NCBI GenBank assembly: GCA_038231215.1
Contig: JBBRLS010000018.1
Location: 1-64,000, forward strand
Length of the DNA stretch: 64,000 bases
Source: Schlegelella_A sp038231215
GTDB taxonomy: Bacteria > Pseudomonadota > Gammaproteobacteria > Burkholderiales > Burkholderiaceae_C
Reading direction: 5' to 3'
Part shown: positions 1 to 7,072 of the stretch, one piece after another
Numbering within the stretch: position 1 is the first letter of the stretch
Layout: each line of letters begins with the position of its first letter
Made by a program: the position numbers and the translations under genes
Notes under the pieces: model-generated
What the model was told of the DNA's origin: nothing
What the model saw: the letters and a program-made list of their open reading frames with translations, nothing else
Databases searched by the model: none

Positions 1-250
1 AGTACGAGAGGACCGGAGTGGACGCACCTCTGGTGTATCGGTTGTCACGCCAGTGGCATTGCCGAGTAGCTATGTGCGGAAGAGATAACCGCTGAAAGCA
101 TCTAAGCGGGAAACTCGTCTCAAGATGAGTCTTGCCGGGGCCTCGAGCCCCCTGAAGAGTCGTTCTAGACCAGGACGTTGATAGGCTGGGTGTGGAAGCC
201 GGGTAACCGGTTGAGCTAACCAGTACTAATTGCTCGTGCGGCTTGACCCT
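1..250 (+). rRNA. 23S ribosomal RNA, 3' end (partial)
   Basis: The window opens inside the sarcin-ricin loop region (AGTACGAGAGGACCGGAGTGG) and runs through the conserved 3' terminal helices to about GGCTTGACCCT. The 5' part lies outside the window. The exact 3' end is estimated by analogy with other 23S genes. The 155 bases between here and the 5S gene are spacer with no tRNA. Confidence 0.97.
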
Positions 251-404
251 ATAACTTTGACGGCTAGATACGCGTCAGAGATTGGGCGAACGCGTTGTAC
301 CGTTCTTCGAATCGAATGATGTAATCAAGAATCTGATTTGCCGCGCAAGCGGTCGACTCTGCGAATTGGCCTAGCTGCCACGAAGTGCAGCAAGGCGACG
401 GTTA

Positions 405-521
405 TGCTTGATGACCATAGCGAGGTGGTCCCACTCCTTCCCATCCCGAACAGGACCGTGAAACGCCTCAGCGCCGATGATAGTGCGGGTTCCCGTGTGA
501 AAGTAGGACATCGTCAGGCTA
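405..521 (+). rRNA. 5S ribosomal RNA
   Basis: The 117-base stretch has the betaproteobacterial 5S pattern: TGCTTGATGACCATAGCGAG at the 5' end, the conserved CCATCCCGAAC loop, GTGAAACGCC, and a 3' end (CATCGTCAGGCTA) that pairs with the 5' end. It follows the 23S gene in the usual 23S-5S order and is followed at once by a strong terminator. End positions are set by pairing and may be off by one or two bases. Confidence 0.97.
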
Positions 522-531
522 TTATTTCCAG

Positions 532-562
532 AGGCCTCCGTCATATGACGGAGGCCTTTTTG
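532..562 (+). terminator. rRNA operon terminator
   Basis: AGGCCTCCGT and ACGGAGGCCT form a perfect 10-bp stem around a short CATATG loop and are followed by TTTTTG. This is a classic intrinsic terminator just after the 5S gene, so it ends the rRNA operon. Confidence 0.95.
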
Positions 563-608
563 TTTGGACTATCGATTTGATATCAGTCGGCCCTCGCTCG
601 TCGGCAAT

Positions 609-1508
609 ATGTTGGCTCGCCTACAAAGGTTGATCGTTTTTGTTCTGGTCGCCACCGTCGCCGCCTGGTCGGGGTATGTCGTCTGGCTAGGCCATCCTGT
701 CTGGATCGCTTGCGGCATCGGGACGATCGTGACAGGGTACTTGGCGGTCCTCGGCCTCGAGTTCTGGTTGCTCGGCAGATCGTATCCAGACGGTGACGAT
801 GCCCGGCCGAGCGCCGCCCAGCTGCTCTTGTCCTGGCGTGACGAAGTTTTGATCGCCCCGCGGGTCTTCCTGTGGCAACAGCCGTTTCGCTCGAATGCCA
901 TTCCCGATTCGCTTGCCCGGGAGTCGCGAGGCCGTCGAGGTGTCGTGCTGGTGCACGGGTTCGTCTGCAACCGCGGCTTGTGGAATCCGTGGATGCGCCG
1001 CCTTCGCACCGGGAAGATTCCCTTCGTGGCGGTCACGCTCGAGCCGGTGTTCGGCTCGATGGACCGATATGTCGACTCGATCGATGCCGCTGTTCGGCGC
1101 GTGGAGGCGGTTACTGGCCTTGCGCCTTTGGTGGTCGCGCACAGCATGGGTGGGCTTGCCGTCCGAGCCTGGCTGGCGCGTCGCGGGGGCCCGGATCGCT
1201 TTCTTCGCATCGTCACGATCGCGACGCCACACCGAGGCACCTGGTTGGCGCGCTTCGGCCGAGCCGCCAATGGCCTCGAGATGCGAATGGACAGCCCCTG
1301 GCTGCGCGCGCTGTCAGCCATGGAGTCGCCCGGCTTGCGCGCCCGCTTCACCTGCTACTGGGGCCACTGCGACAACATCGTCTTTCCGACTGCGGGTGCG
1401 ATGCTGGACGGCGCCGACAATCGTCATCTGCCAGCGACGCCGCACGTCGCAATGGCATTCCACCCTGCTCCCTTCGACGAAGTGCTGCGCCTCGTCGAAG
1501 CGAAGTGA
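609..1508 (+). CDS. Alpha/beta-hydrolase, membrane-anchored lipase/esterase-like
   Basis: A 299-residue protein. Two hydrophobic segments near the N-terminus (about residues 5-22 and 30-52) suggest anchoring in the inner membrane, with the hydrolase domain after them. Visible motifs are the oxyanion-hole strand VVLVHGFVCNRGLW, the nucleophile elbow VVAHSMGG (Ser), the family segment IATPHRGTWLA, and a late Asp/His region (DNIVFPTAG ... PHVAMAFHP). This is the pattern of PGAP1/LipA-like esterases. ATG 609 is preferred to the in-frame TTG at 564, because the latter would overlap the rRNA terminator. The substrate cannot be told. The stop lies 3 bases from the convergent hppD stop. Confidence 0.85.
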   Translation: MLARLQRLIVFVLVATVAAWSGYVVWLGHPVWIACGIGTIVTGYLAVLGLEFWLLGRSYPDGDDARPSAAQLLLSWRDEVLIAPRVFLWQQPFRSNAIPDSLARESRGRRGVVLVHGFVCNRGLWNPWMRRLRTGKIPFVAVTLEPVFGSMDRYVDSIDAAVRRVEAVTGLAPLVVAHSMGGLAVRAWLARRGGPDRFLRIVTIATPHRGTWLARFGRAANGLEMRMDSPWLRALSAMESPGLRARFTCYWGHCDNIVFPTAGAMLDGADNRHLPATPHVAMAFHPAPFDEVLRLVEAK

Positions 1509-1511
1509 CCC

Positions 1512-2654
1512 TCAGTCCGGCGTCGTGTCGGCCAGCACGCCGCGGCGCACCTGATCGAGTTCGATGCTCTCGAAGAGCGCGCGGAAGTTGCCTTCGCCGA
1601 AGCCTTGGTCGCCCTTGCGCTGAATGATCTCGAAGAAGATGGGACCGATCACCGTCTGCGTGAAGATCTGGAGCAGCAACTCGGGACTGGCGGCCGCCGC
1701 ACCCGGTGTCAGCGCCACGCTCTGCGGCGTTGAGCCGTCGACCAGGATGCGCAGGCGCCGCAGCTCCGAGAGGCTTTCGCCGTGCCCGGGCAAGCGGCGC
1801 TCGACCAAGTCGTAGTAGGTGTCGATGGTGTCCTGAAAGGTCACCCCGCCGGCGCGCATCGCCTCGACTGCCGCGTAGATGTCGTCGCTGCCGAGCGCAA
1901 TGTGCTGAATGCCTTCGCCGTGATAGAGGTCGAGGTATTCCGCGATCTGGCTCTTGTCGTCCGAGCTTTCGTTGATGGGGATCCGGATCTTTCCGCAAGG
2001 GCTGGTCATGGCCTTGCTCTTCAGGCCGGTCAGCTTGCCTTCGATGTCGAAGTAGCGAACCTCGCGAAACTCGAACAGCCGCTCGTAGAAATCGGCCCAT
2101 TCCTTCATCCGGCCGCGATGCACGTTGTGCGTGAGGTGGTCGATGTAGGTGAGGCCGACGCTCCTGCCCACCTTCGGCACGGCGCCCGTCGGCACGAAGT
2201 CGACGTCGTAGATGCTGATGTTGCCCACCGCGCCCGGCTCGGCGCCGCCCTTCCCACGCCAGCGGTCGACGAAGTAAATGAGGCTGTCGCCGATGCCCTT
2301 GATCGCCGGGATGTTCAGCTCCATCGGACCCGCATGGTGGTCGAACCCCCAGGCGCCGAGTTCGAGCGCGCGCGCGTAGGCCTTGCCGGCATCTTGAACG
2401 CGAAACGCCATCGCGCAGACGCTCGGGCCGTGCTGACGCGCAAAGCGCTGCGCAAACGAGTTCGGCTCGGCGTTGATGATGAAATTGATCTCGCCCTGGG
2501 CGTACAGCGTCACGTTCTTCGTGCGGTGCCGCGCGACCGGGGCGAAGCCCATGGTTTCGAAGAGGCGACCGAGCGCTTCTGGATCGGGGGCAGCGTACTC
2601 GACGAACTCGAACCCGTCGGTGCCCATCGGATTGTCCCAAGGCGTGAACTGCAT
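1512..2654 (-). CDS. hppD: 4-hydroxyphenylpyruvate dioxygenase
   Basis: Converts 4-hydroxyphenylpyruvate to homogentisate, the second step of tyrosine breakdown, in the cytosol with non-haem Fe(II). The 380-residue protein has the two vicinal-oxygen-chelate domains of the family. The 2-His-1-Glu iron ligands are visible as His173 (YIDHLTHNV), His251 (GIQHIAL) and Glu342 (IFFEIIQRKG), and the C-terminal gate helix motif GDQGFGEGNFRALFESIE is intact. Length is normal for bacterial HPPD. The homogentisate dioxygenase gene that often travels with it is not in this window. Identification is firm. Confidence 0.97.
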   Translation of the reverse strand: MQFTPWDNPMGTDGFEFVEYAAPDPEALGRLFETMGFAPVARHRTKNVTLYAQGEINFIINAEPNSFAQRFARQHGPSVCAMAFRVQDAGKAYARALELGAWGFDHHAGPMELNIPAIKGIGDSLIYFVDRWRGKGGAEPGAVGNISIYDVDFVPTGAVPKVGRSVGLTYIDHLTHNVHRGRMKEWADFYERLFEFREVRYFDIEGKLTGLKSKAMTSPCGKIRIPINESSDDKSQIAEYLDLYHGEGIQHIALGSDDIYAAVEAMRAGGVTFQDTIDTYYDLVERRLPGHGESLSELRRLRILVDGSTPQSVALTPGAAAASPELLLQIFTQTVIGPIFFEIIQRKGDQGFGEGNFRALFESIELDQVRRGVLADTTPD

Positions 2655-2759
2655 TCTGGTGTCTCCGGCAATCTCGGCCCGGCGCCGCGTGCGTGCAAAC
2701 TGGGCGAATACGAACAGCGGGAGTTTGCCCGAGCGTGAAAGCCTGCGACGCGAGCGCGC

Positions 2760-3608
2760 CTAGATTTCCGTCAGAAGATGAAGCGTGGCTTCGGGTGAAA
2801 GATTGAGCAGCGTGGCGATCTCGCTCACATCATCGGGGATCGCCGCGTTGTCCCAGTCGCGCGCCGTATGCCGCGCCAGCCGAGCGGCGAGGGAAACGAT
2901 ACGGGCGCTCGTCTTGCCTGTGGGAGGCGGCTCGGACGTCGAATCGACCAGCAGCGCCGGCAAGCGCCAGGCCTCGGCGAGCGCACGTTGCAGATCGGCC
3001 AACTCGACGTGCAACACGCTGAGCTGCGCCGCGCTGGATCGCAACTCCGGATCGGCCGCCTGCATCGACTGCACCCGAAGCGCCAGTGTCGGCGCATGGC
3101 ACCAGAGCAGCATTTCGGCGAACTCGTGCAGCAGCGCCGCGGCGTGGATCACGGCTGCGTCGGGGTCAGTGCGGTGGATGGCGAACGCGAGCGCGAAGTT
3201 GGCGCCGCGGTGCGCGCGAAGCATGACGCGCTGCAGCCCCGCGAGCGCTTCTGGCCGTTGCGCGAGAAGATCGTCGATCGTCGTCTGCGGGCCAAAGGCC
3301 TGGAAGAACGGCGAGATGCCCATCATTACGAGAGCGGAGATGACGGTCTCGGCGGACGTGACGACGCGCCGCCCGCGATGGCCCGATTCGTACGCGAGCA
3401 CCTTGAGCGTCATCAGCGGGTCGCCCGAGATCATTTCGCCGAGGCTGTTCGCATCGACCCTGTCTTCGTTCGCGCGAAAAGCCTCGAGCGAATCGGCGGT
3501 GTCGCGCAGAACGGGGATCTCTGCGCCGGCAAACCAGTTCAGCCAGGCCGGCAGGTCAGGCGGTGCCTCGACCGGTTCCGCTCCGCGCACAGGCAGGGAA
3601 CTCGACAT
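2760..3608 (-). CDS. HDOD-domain protein
   Basis: A 282-residue cytosolic protein whose central part (about residues 25-215) matches the HDOD fold: early PVLRDTADSL, then ISGDPLMTLKVLAYE, ALVMMGI and a helical region with LLHEFAEMLLW. HDOD proteins are non-catalytic relatives of HD phosphohydrolases and are found in signalling, motility and stress proteins; the role here is unknown. ATG 3608 is chosen because it has GAAAGGG upstream; in-frame starts at 3638 and GTG 3653 would add 10 or 15 residues. It lies 105 bases upstream of hppD on the same strand, probably as a separate unit. Confidence 0.8.
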   Translation of the reverse strand: MSSSLPVRGAEPVEAPPDLPAWLNWFAGAEIPVLRDTADSLEAFRANEDRVDANSLGEMISGDPLMTLKVLAYESGHRGRRVVTSAETVISALVMMGISPFFQAFGPQTTIDDLLAQRPEALAGLQRVMLRAHRGANFALAFAIHRTDPDAAVIHAAALLHEFAEMLLWCHAPTLALRVQSMQAADPELRSSAAQLSVLHVELADLQRALAEAWRLPALLVDSTSEPPPTGKTSARIVSLAARLARHTARDWDNAAIPDDVSEIATLLNLSPEATLHLLTEI

Positions 3609-3686
3609 CACGCCCTTTCGCAAAGTGCTTGACGGCATATCGGCCGCAGGCACCGGGGGTTGAGGTTCGGCCGCTCGGCGCGACGA

Positions 3687-4784
3687 TCAAACGCTCAGGA
3701 TTCGGCCTTCGTTCGCGGCCACCGTGCCTTCCAGCAACGCAGCATACGTTGACTCGACGGCTTCCTTGCCACGGCCCGCCACGACTTTCAACCAGGGCTG
3801 GTCGGGCCGCGCGGCGCGGGCGAGGAAGTTAGCCCATGTCGCCGCGATCCGCTCCTGCAACTGCGCCGCCCCCCACTCGCCGGCGCGTTTCTTGGCCTGC
3901 GCTGGTGCGAAGAAGAGCACTGGGCGCGGGCCCGGCAGTCCCTTGCCGCCGCCCAGTTCTTCCCAATGCGTGCCGCCGACCGAGCAACTGTAGGCAAGCT
4001 TGTCTCGCCAATGGTTGTGAGTCGTCGCGCGCAGTGCGGCGTTGCCGCTCATGTCGACATAGACGGCAGACGAGTCCGCGGACAGGCGCGTCACGTCGGC
4101 ATACGGCAGCACCTCGTCGTAGCACCCGAGGCTCTTCGTGAAGGCAAGGTTGGCGGGCGACGTGAGGCCGACACTGACCACCGCGCCGGGCTGGCCGCGC
4201 CGGGCCGCAAGGCAGAACCCGAGGCCATACGCCGTCTTGCTCGACGCGCTCGACACCAGCACCGTCGGCGCGCCGAAGAATCCGTTGTCCGCGAGAAAGT
4301 CGTCGATCAGGAACGAGGTGGTGAAGAGGGGCCGGAGCAGGGCAAGTAGCGCCTCGTCGGACTGGCGATAGAGGGAGTCATGGCTGCAGCGAAGGTACTG
4401 GTTGTAGACCGAGTGCAGCTCGCGCCGATGCGCCGCCCCGTCGATGAAGCGGCTCGCGTCGATGTGTACAGGGTAGAGCACGACTTCGTCAGCCATCGGG
4501 AAGTAACCATAGAAGCGCTCGCCCGTTTCGACGCCGCCGCAACGCGACTCGCTCACGGTCGCAAAGCCCCAGACCGGAATGCATCCGGTCGCCTCGTCGC
4601 CGGTCGGAAAGAAGCTCCAGTAGCTCATCGCGTCGCCGAACGCGCCGTAGGTAATGTTGTTCGAGGTGAGGGCGAAGCGGTCGATGCGCATGCGTACAGC
4701 ACCCGCCTCGAGAGGAGCCGCGGGCGCCTCGAGCCACTGCGTGCGGCGCAACTCGTTTCGGGCCACCGTGAAGGTCGTGGTCAT
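3687..4784 (-). CDS. DUF2855 family protein
   Basis: A 365-residue protein of the DUF2855 family, which resembles a reduced quinone oxidoreductase/MDR fold without clear cofactor residues. Recognisable features are the N-terminal TFTVARNELRRTQW, the segment ALTSNNITYGAFGDAMSYW, and a Rossmann-like middle part (VLVSSASSKTAYGLGF). No biochemical function is established for the family. ATG 4784 is the start; a longer frame to 4838 would run into the divergent aldo/keto reductase gene. The two genes are divergent with only 32 bases between starts, so they must share a promoter region. Confidence 0.88.
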   Translation of the reverse strand: MTTTFTVARNELRRTQWLEAPAAPLEAGAVRMRIDRFALTSNNITYGAFGDAMSYWSFFPTGDEATGCIPVWGFATVSESRCGGVETGERFYGYFPMADEVVLYPVHIDASRFIDGAAHRRELHSVYNQYLRCSHDSLYRQSDEALLALLRPLFTTSFLIDDFLADNGFFGAPTVLVSSASSKTAYGLGFCLAARRGQPGAVVSVGLTSPANLAFTKSLGCYDEVLPYADVTRLSADSSAVYVDMSGNAALRATTHNHWRDKLAYSCSVGGTHWEELGGGKGLPGPRPVLFFAPAQAKKRAGEWGAAQLQERIAATWANFLARAARPDQPWLKVVAGRGKEAVESTYAALLEGTVAANEGRILSV

Positions 4785-4816
4785 ATGATGTCTTTCGATG
4801 TGGGAGGGGCAAGGCG

Positions 4817-5677
4817 ATGCGAAGCGCGATGGTGACATTTCCCGGCGATGAAGTCTGGCCCTCGATCGGCCTGGGCACCTGGCGGATGGGCGAATCGGCG
4901 GGTCGGCGTCTCGCCGAAGTCGGCGCCGTTCGCGCCGCGATCGAGATGGGCTACCGCGTCATCGACACCGCTGAAATGTATGGTGAAGGCGGCGCGGAAG
5001 AGGTCGTCGGCAGCGCCGTCGCCGAAAGCCTTCGCGCCGGGACGGTCCGGCGCGAAGAGCTCTTCATCGTCACCAAGGTCTATCCGCACAACGCCAGCAA
5101 GGCGGGCACCGTGGCGGCCTGCGAGCGCAGCCTTCGTCGTCTCGGCCTCGACAGCGTCGACTGCTACCTGTTGCACTGGCGCGGCTCGGTGCCGCTCGGC
5201 GAGACCGTTTCCGCCTTCGAGGACCTTCGGGCGCGCGGTTGGTTCCGCCACTGGGGAGTAAGCAATTTCGATCTCGACGACATGGAGGAATTGCTCGGTG
5301 TCGACGGCGGCGAGCGCTGCACGACGAACCAGATCTACTACTCGCTGAGCGCGCGCGGCCCGGCCTTCGCCCTGTTGCCGTGGCAAGAGGCCCGGGGCAT
5401 CGTGACGATGGCGTACTCGCCGATCGACCAGGGCGCACTGGCCCGCAACGCCGGCTTGCGCGCTATCGCTGCACGTCTTGCGATCACGCCGGCCCAATTG
5501 GCGCTGGCGTGGCTCGCCGCGCAGCCGGGCGTGATGGCGATTCCAAAATCGTCGGACCTTGCGCGCCTGAAGGAAAACCTCGACTCGCGAGACGTCGAGC
5601 TTTCGGCCGAGGACCTGGCGGCACTCGACCGAGCGTTCCCGCCGCCCGAGGGCAAGACGCCGCTCACCATGCGATGA
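4817..5677 (+). CDS. Aldo/keto reductase
   Basis: An NADPH-type aldo/keto reductase of 286 residues with the whole catalytic tetrad: Asp and Tyr in DTAEMYGEGGAEE, Lys in IVTKVYP, His in YLLHWRG. The AKR signature GVSNFDLDDMEEL and the cofactor-binding C-terminal segment IPKSSDLARLKENLD are present. The TIM-barrel length is normal. The start ATG 4817 follows GGGAGGGG. It is divergent from the DUF2855 gene. The physiological carbonyl substrate is not predictable; the closest named groups are YdbC/DkgA-like reductases. Confidence 0.93.
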   Translation: MRSAMVTFPGDEVWPSIGLGTWRMGESAGRRLAEVGAVRAAIEMGYRVIDTAEMYGEGGAEEVVGSAVAESLRAGTVRREELFIVTKVYPHNASKAGTVAACERSLRRLGLDSVDCYLLHWRGSVPLGETVSAFEDLRARGWFRHWGVSNFDLDDMEELLGVDGGERCTTNQIYYSLSARGPAFALLPWQEARGIVTMAYSPIDQGALARNAGLRAIAARLAITPAQLALAWLAAQPGVMAIPKSSDLARLKENLDSRDVELSAEDLAALDRAFPPPEGKTPLTMR

Positions 5678-5693
5678 GCGGCGCCTGGCTCTC

Positions 5694-5948
5694 TCATAGC
5701 CGGCTCACGCCGGGCAACCAGCCGACGAATCGGCCGTCCACGTAGAGCGCACCTTCCGGGGCGCCCGCCTCGGCGTGGAACTCGAAGCGCGGGTCGGACA
5801 TCACGGCCGCCGGCTCGCGTGCCAGGCTCTGCGCCAGGCGCGCGAGCAGGGCGCTCGCGCTTTGCAGCAAGGCTGCCGCGAGGCTGCGCCCCGCTTCGGC
5901 CAAGGGTGCGGGGGCCTTGGCCCACCCCAGTTCTTTCAAGCTCGACAT
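5694..5948 (-). CDS. Small hypothetical protein
   Basis: 84 residues: an alanine/leucine-rich amphipathic N-terminal half (about residues 12-45), then a short C-terminal part ending with YVDGRFVGWLPGV. It has no signal peptide and no family I recognise. A GGAAG ribosome site lies about 8 bases before the ATG, and codon use matches its neighbours, so it is probably real. It is convergent with the aldo/keto reductase gene and is followed upstream on the same strand by another small gene. Confidence 0.6.
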   Translation of the reverse strand: MSSLKELGWAKAPAPLAEAGRSLAAALLQSASALLARLAQSLAREPAAVMSDPRFEFHAEAGAPEGALYVDGRFVGWLPGVSRL

Positions 5949-5994
5949 GATGGTCTTCCTGTGCGTTGGCGAAGACGGCGTCGCCGCCTTCGGT

Positions 5995-6153
5995 TCATGG
6001 GCTGTGCCTCATTTCGTTCAGTTGGCGCCGGAGCGCGTTGGCAGCGCGCTGGCGTTGGGTTCGTCCGTCGGGCCGGTGCGATCCGGCACGGCGCAGTCGC
6101 GCCGCCATCGCCATCGGGTTGCGCGGACGGGGCATGTTGAGTTCGATCTTCAT
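5995..6153 (-). CDS. Small basic hypothetical protein
   Basis: 52 residues starting MKIELNMPRPRNP, rich in Arg (RLRRAG, QRQRAANALRRQL). The start is supported by GAAGGAG ten bases upstream; a longer frame to 6252 would overlap the terminator at 6181-6222. Small Arg-rich proteins with an N-terminal PRxPRNP-type motif occur in Burkholderiales genomes and phages, but their role is unknown. Strong positive charge would fit binding nucleic acid or ribosomes; this is only inference. Confidence 0.6.
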   Translation of the reverse strand: MKIELNMPRPRNPMAMAARLRRAGSHRPDGRTQRQRAANALRRQLNEMRHSP

Positions 6154-6180
6154 GACATCGGCTCCTTCGCGTTCAGGGAC

Positions 6181-6222
6181 AAAAAGCAAAACGGCCCGGT
6201 GCAGTGACGCGACCCGGGCCGT
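6181..6222 (-). terminator. Intrinsic terminator (minus strand)
   Basis: ACGGCCCGG and its complement CCGGGCCGT pair around a 13-14 base loop, and on the minus strand are followed by TTTTGCTTTTT. It would end transcription from the micropeptide gene at 6257-6364 and keep it apart from the small gene at 5995. Confidence 0.8.
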
Positions 6223-6256
6223 TGACGAAGTCTCTTTCGAGACCCTCAGCATGGCT

Positions 6257-6364
6257 TTACCCGGGCGGTGCTCCTATTGCACCCAAGACAGTCATCGATG
6301 CAGCGGCGCGGCCTGCGAGAAGGCAGGTCGAGACGGCGATCGAAGCGAGATTCAGCAGGGACAT
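6257..6364 (-). CDS. Putative hydrophobic micropeptide
   Basis: A 35-residue open frame, beginning MSLLNLASIAVSTCLLAG and ending GAIGAPPG, with one hydrophobic segment (about residues 2-18) that could enter the inner membrane. GGAAG lies about 5 bases before the ATG, and a strong terminator follows 35 bases after the stop. It is thus framed like a separate short transcription unit. TTTATCA, a half of the palindrome in front of the HTH gene, lies about 66 bases upstream of its start. No family is recognised, and it may be an untranslated RNA instead. Confidence 0.4.
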   Translation of the reverse strand: MSLLNLASIAVSTCLLAGRAAASMTVLGAIGAPPG

Positions 6365-6485
6365 GTGTCTTCCGACTTGGGTTGGGGAGGCGGGGTGTCG
6401 CCGTGCGCCAAGGCGCCGACTTGTTCAAATGATAAACGTGCGTCGACCGGGCTGGCAAGCGAATTCCGACGATCGCGCGAAGGCC

Positions 6486-7001
6486 TCAGCGTTTTCGTTT
6501 CAGCGGCGCCACAGCGGCGGCCGCCTTCGACCAGAGCTGGGAGTCGGGGTCCGGTCCGGCGACGCCCGATGTCGGCGGTGACGGGGCTGAGGGTGGCTGC
6601 AGTGCTTCTCCGAGCAGGTCGAGCAGGCGCGAGCGCGCCCGCTCCGGGTGGCGTCGGTAGTAGCTCAACACCAGGCCGACGATGAAGCGCTCGTCGTCGT
6701 CGGCGGGCGCATCGGCAGGCGTGGCGCGGCTTCCAGGGTCGTGCGGCTCGTCGAGCCAACCGGCGGGCTTGTGACAACGCTGCTCGAACTGGCGCGCCAG
6801 GCGCTCGCCGATCTGCCGCGAGCGCGCCTTGATCTGGCTCCAGTAACTCGGCTGGATGAGCAGCCGCTCGGCAAAGCGGCCGTCGAGGCCGCGCGCGGCG
6901 GTGGCGTCGGGATGCTTGACAACGGCGCGGACGAAATCGTCGAACAGCGCCATCGCGTTCTCGAAGCGGATCTGCGCGAGGTCGCGCGGCTCGGTCGGCA
7001 T
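6486..7001 (-). CDS. HTH DNA-binding protein (phage-repressor-like HTH)
   Basis: A 171-residue protein. Residues about 40-85 (RFAERLLIQPSYWSQIKARS ... IGERLARQFEQ ... GWLDEPH) match the XRE/lambda-repressor type helix-turn-helix seen in many Burkholderiales regulators ending with the motif KPAGWLDEPH. The C-terminal part is Pro/Ala-rich with a short helical stretch (ERFIVGLVLSYYRRHPERAR). No peptidase or ligand-binding domain is present. There is no good Shine-Dalgarno before ATG 7001; GTG and TTG codons lie just upstream. A perfect palindrome 10 bases upstream of the start suggests autoregulation. The targets are unknown. Confidence 0.8.
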   Translation of the reverse strand: MPTEPRDLAQIRFENAMALFDDFVRAVVKHPDATAARGLDGRFAERLLIQPSYWSQIKARSRQIGERLARQFEQRCHKPAGWLDEPHDPGSRATPADAPADDDERFIVGLVLSYYRRHPERARSRLLDLLGEALQPPSAPSPPTSGVAGPDPDSQLWSKAAAAVAPLKRKR

Positions 7002-7010
7002 GGGCACCAA

Positions 7011-7029
7011 TGATAAAGCTTGTTTATCA
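7011..7029. promoter_or_regulatory. Palindromic operator candidate of the HTH gene
   Basis: TGATAAAGCTTGTTTATCA consists of perfect 7-bp inverted repeats around a 5-base spacer. It lies just upstream of the HTH gene start and is AT-rich in a GC-rich setting. Size and spacing suit a dimeric HTH repressor. A further half-site (TGATAAA) is at 6430-6436, upstream of the micropeptide frame. Confidence 0.6.
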
Positions 7030-7072
7030 GATCGGCCGGACGCTTGCGCCTGCGTCCGCGTCGCGGTCCTGC

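Noticed and set aside
250..404. tRNA gene between 23S and 5S, or after 5S
   Set aside because: No cloverleaf or TTCGAATC-type arm in a proper context; the TTCGAATCGAA at about 306-316 lacks the rest of a tRNA.
338..580. An 80-codon frame across the 5S gene and its terminator
   Set aside because: It overlaps the 5S rRNA entirely and has no coding evidence.
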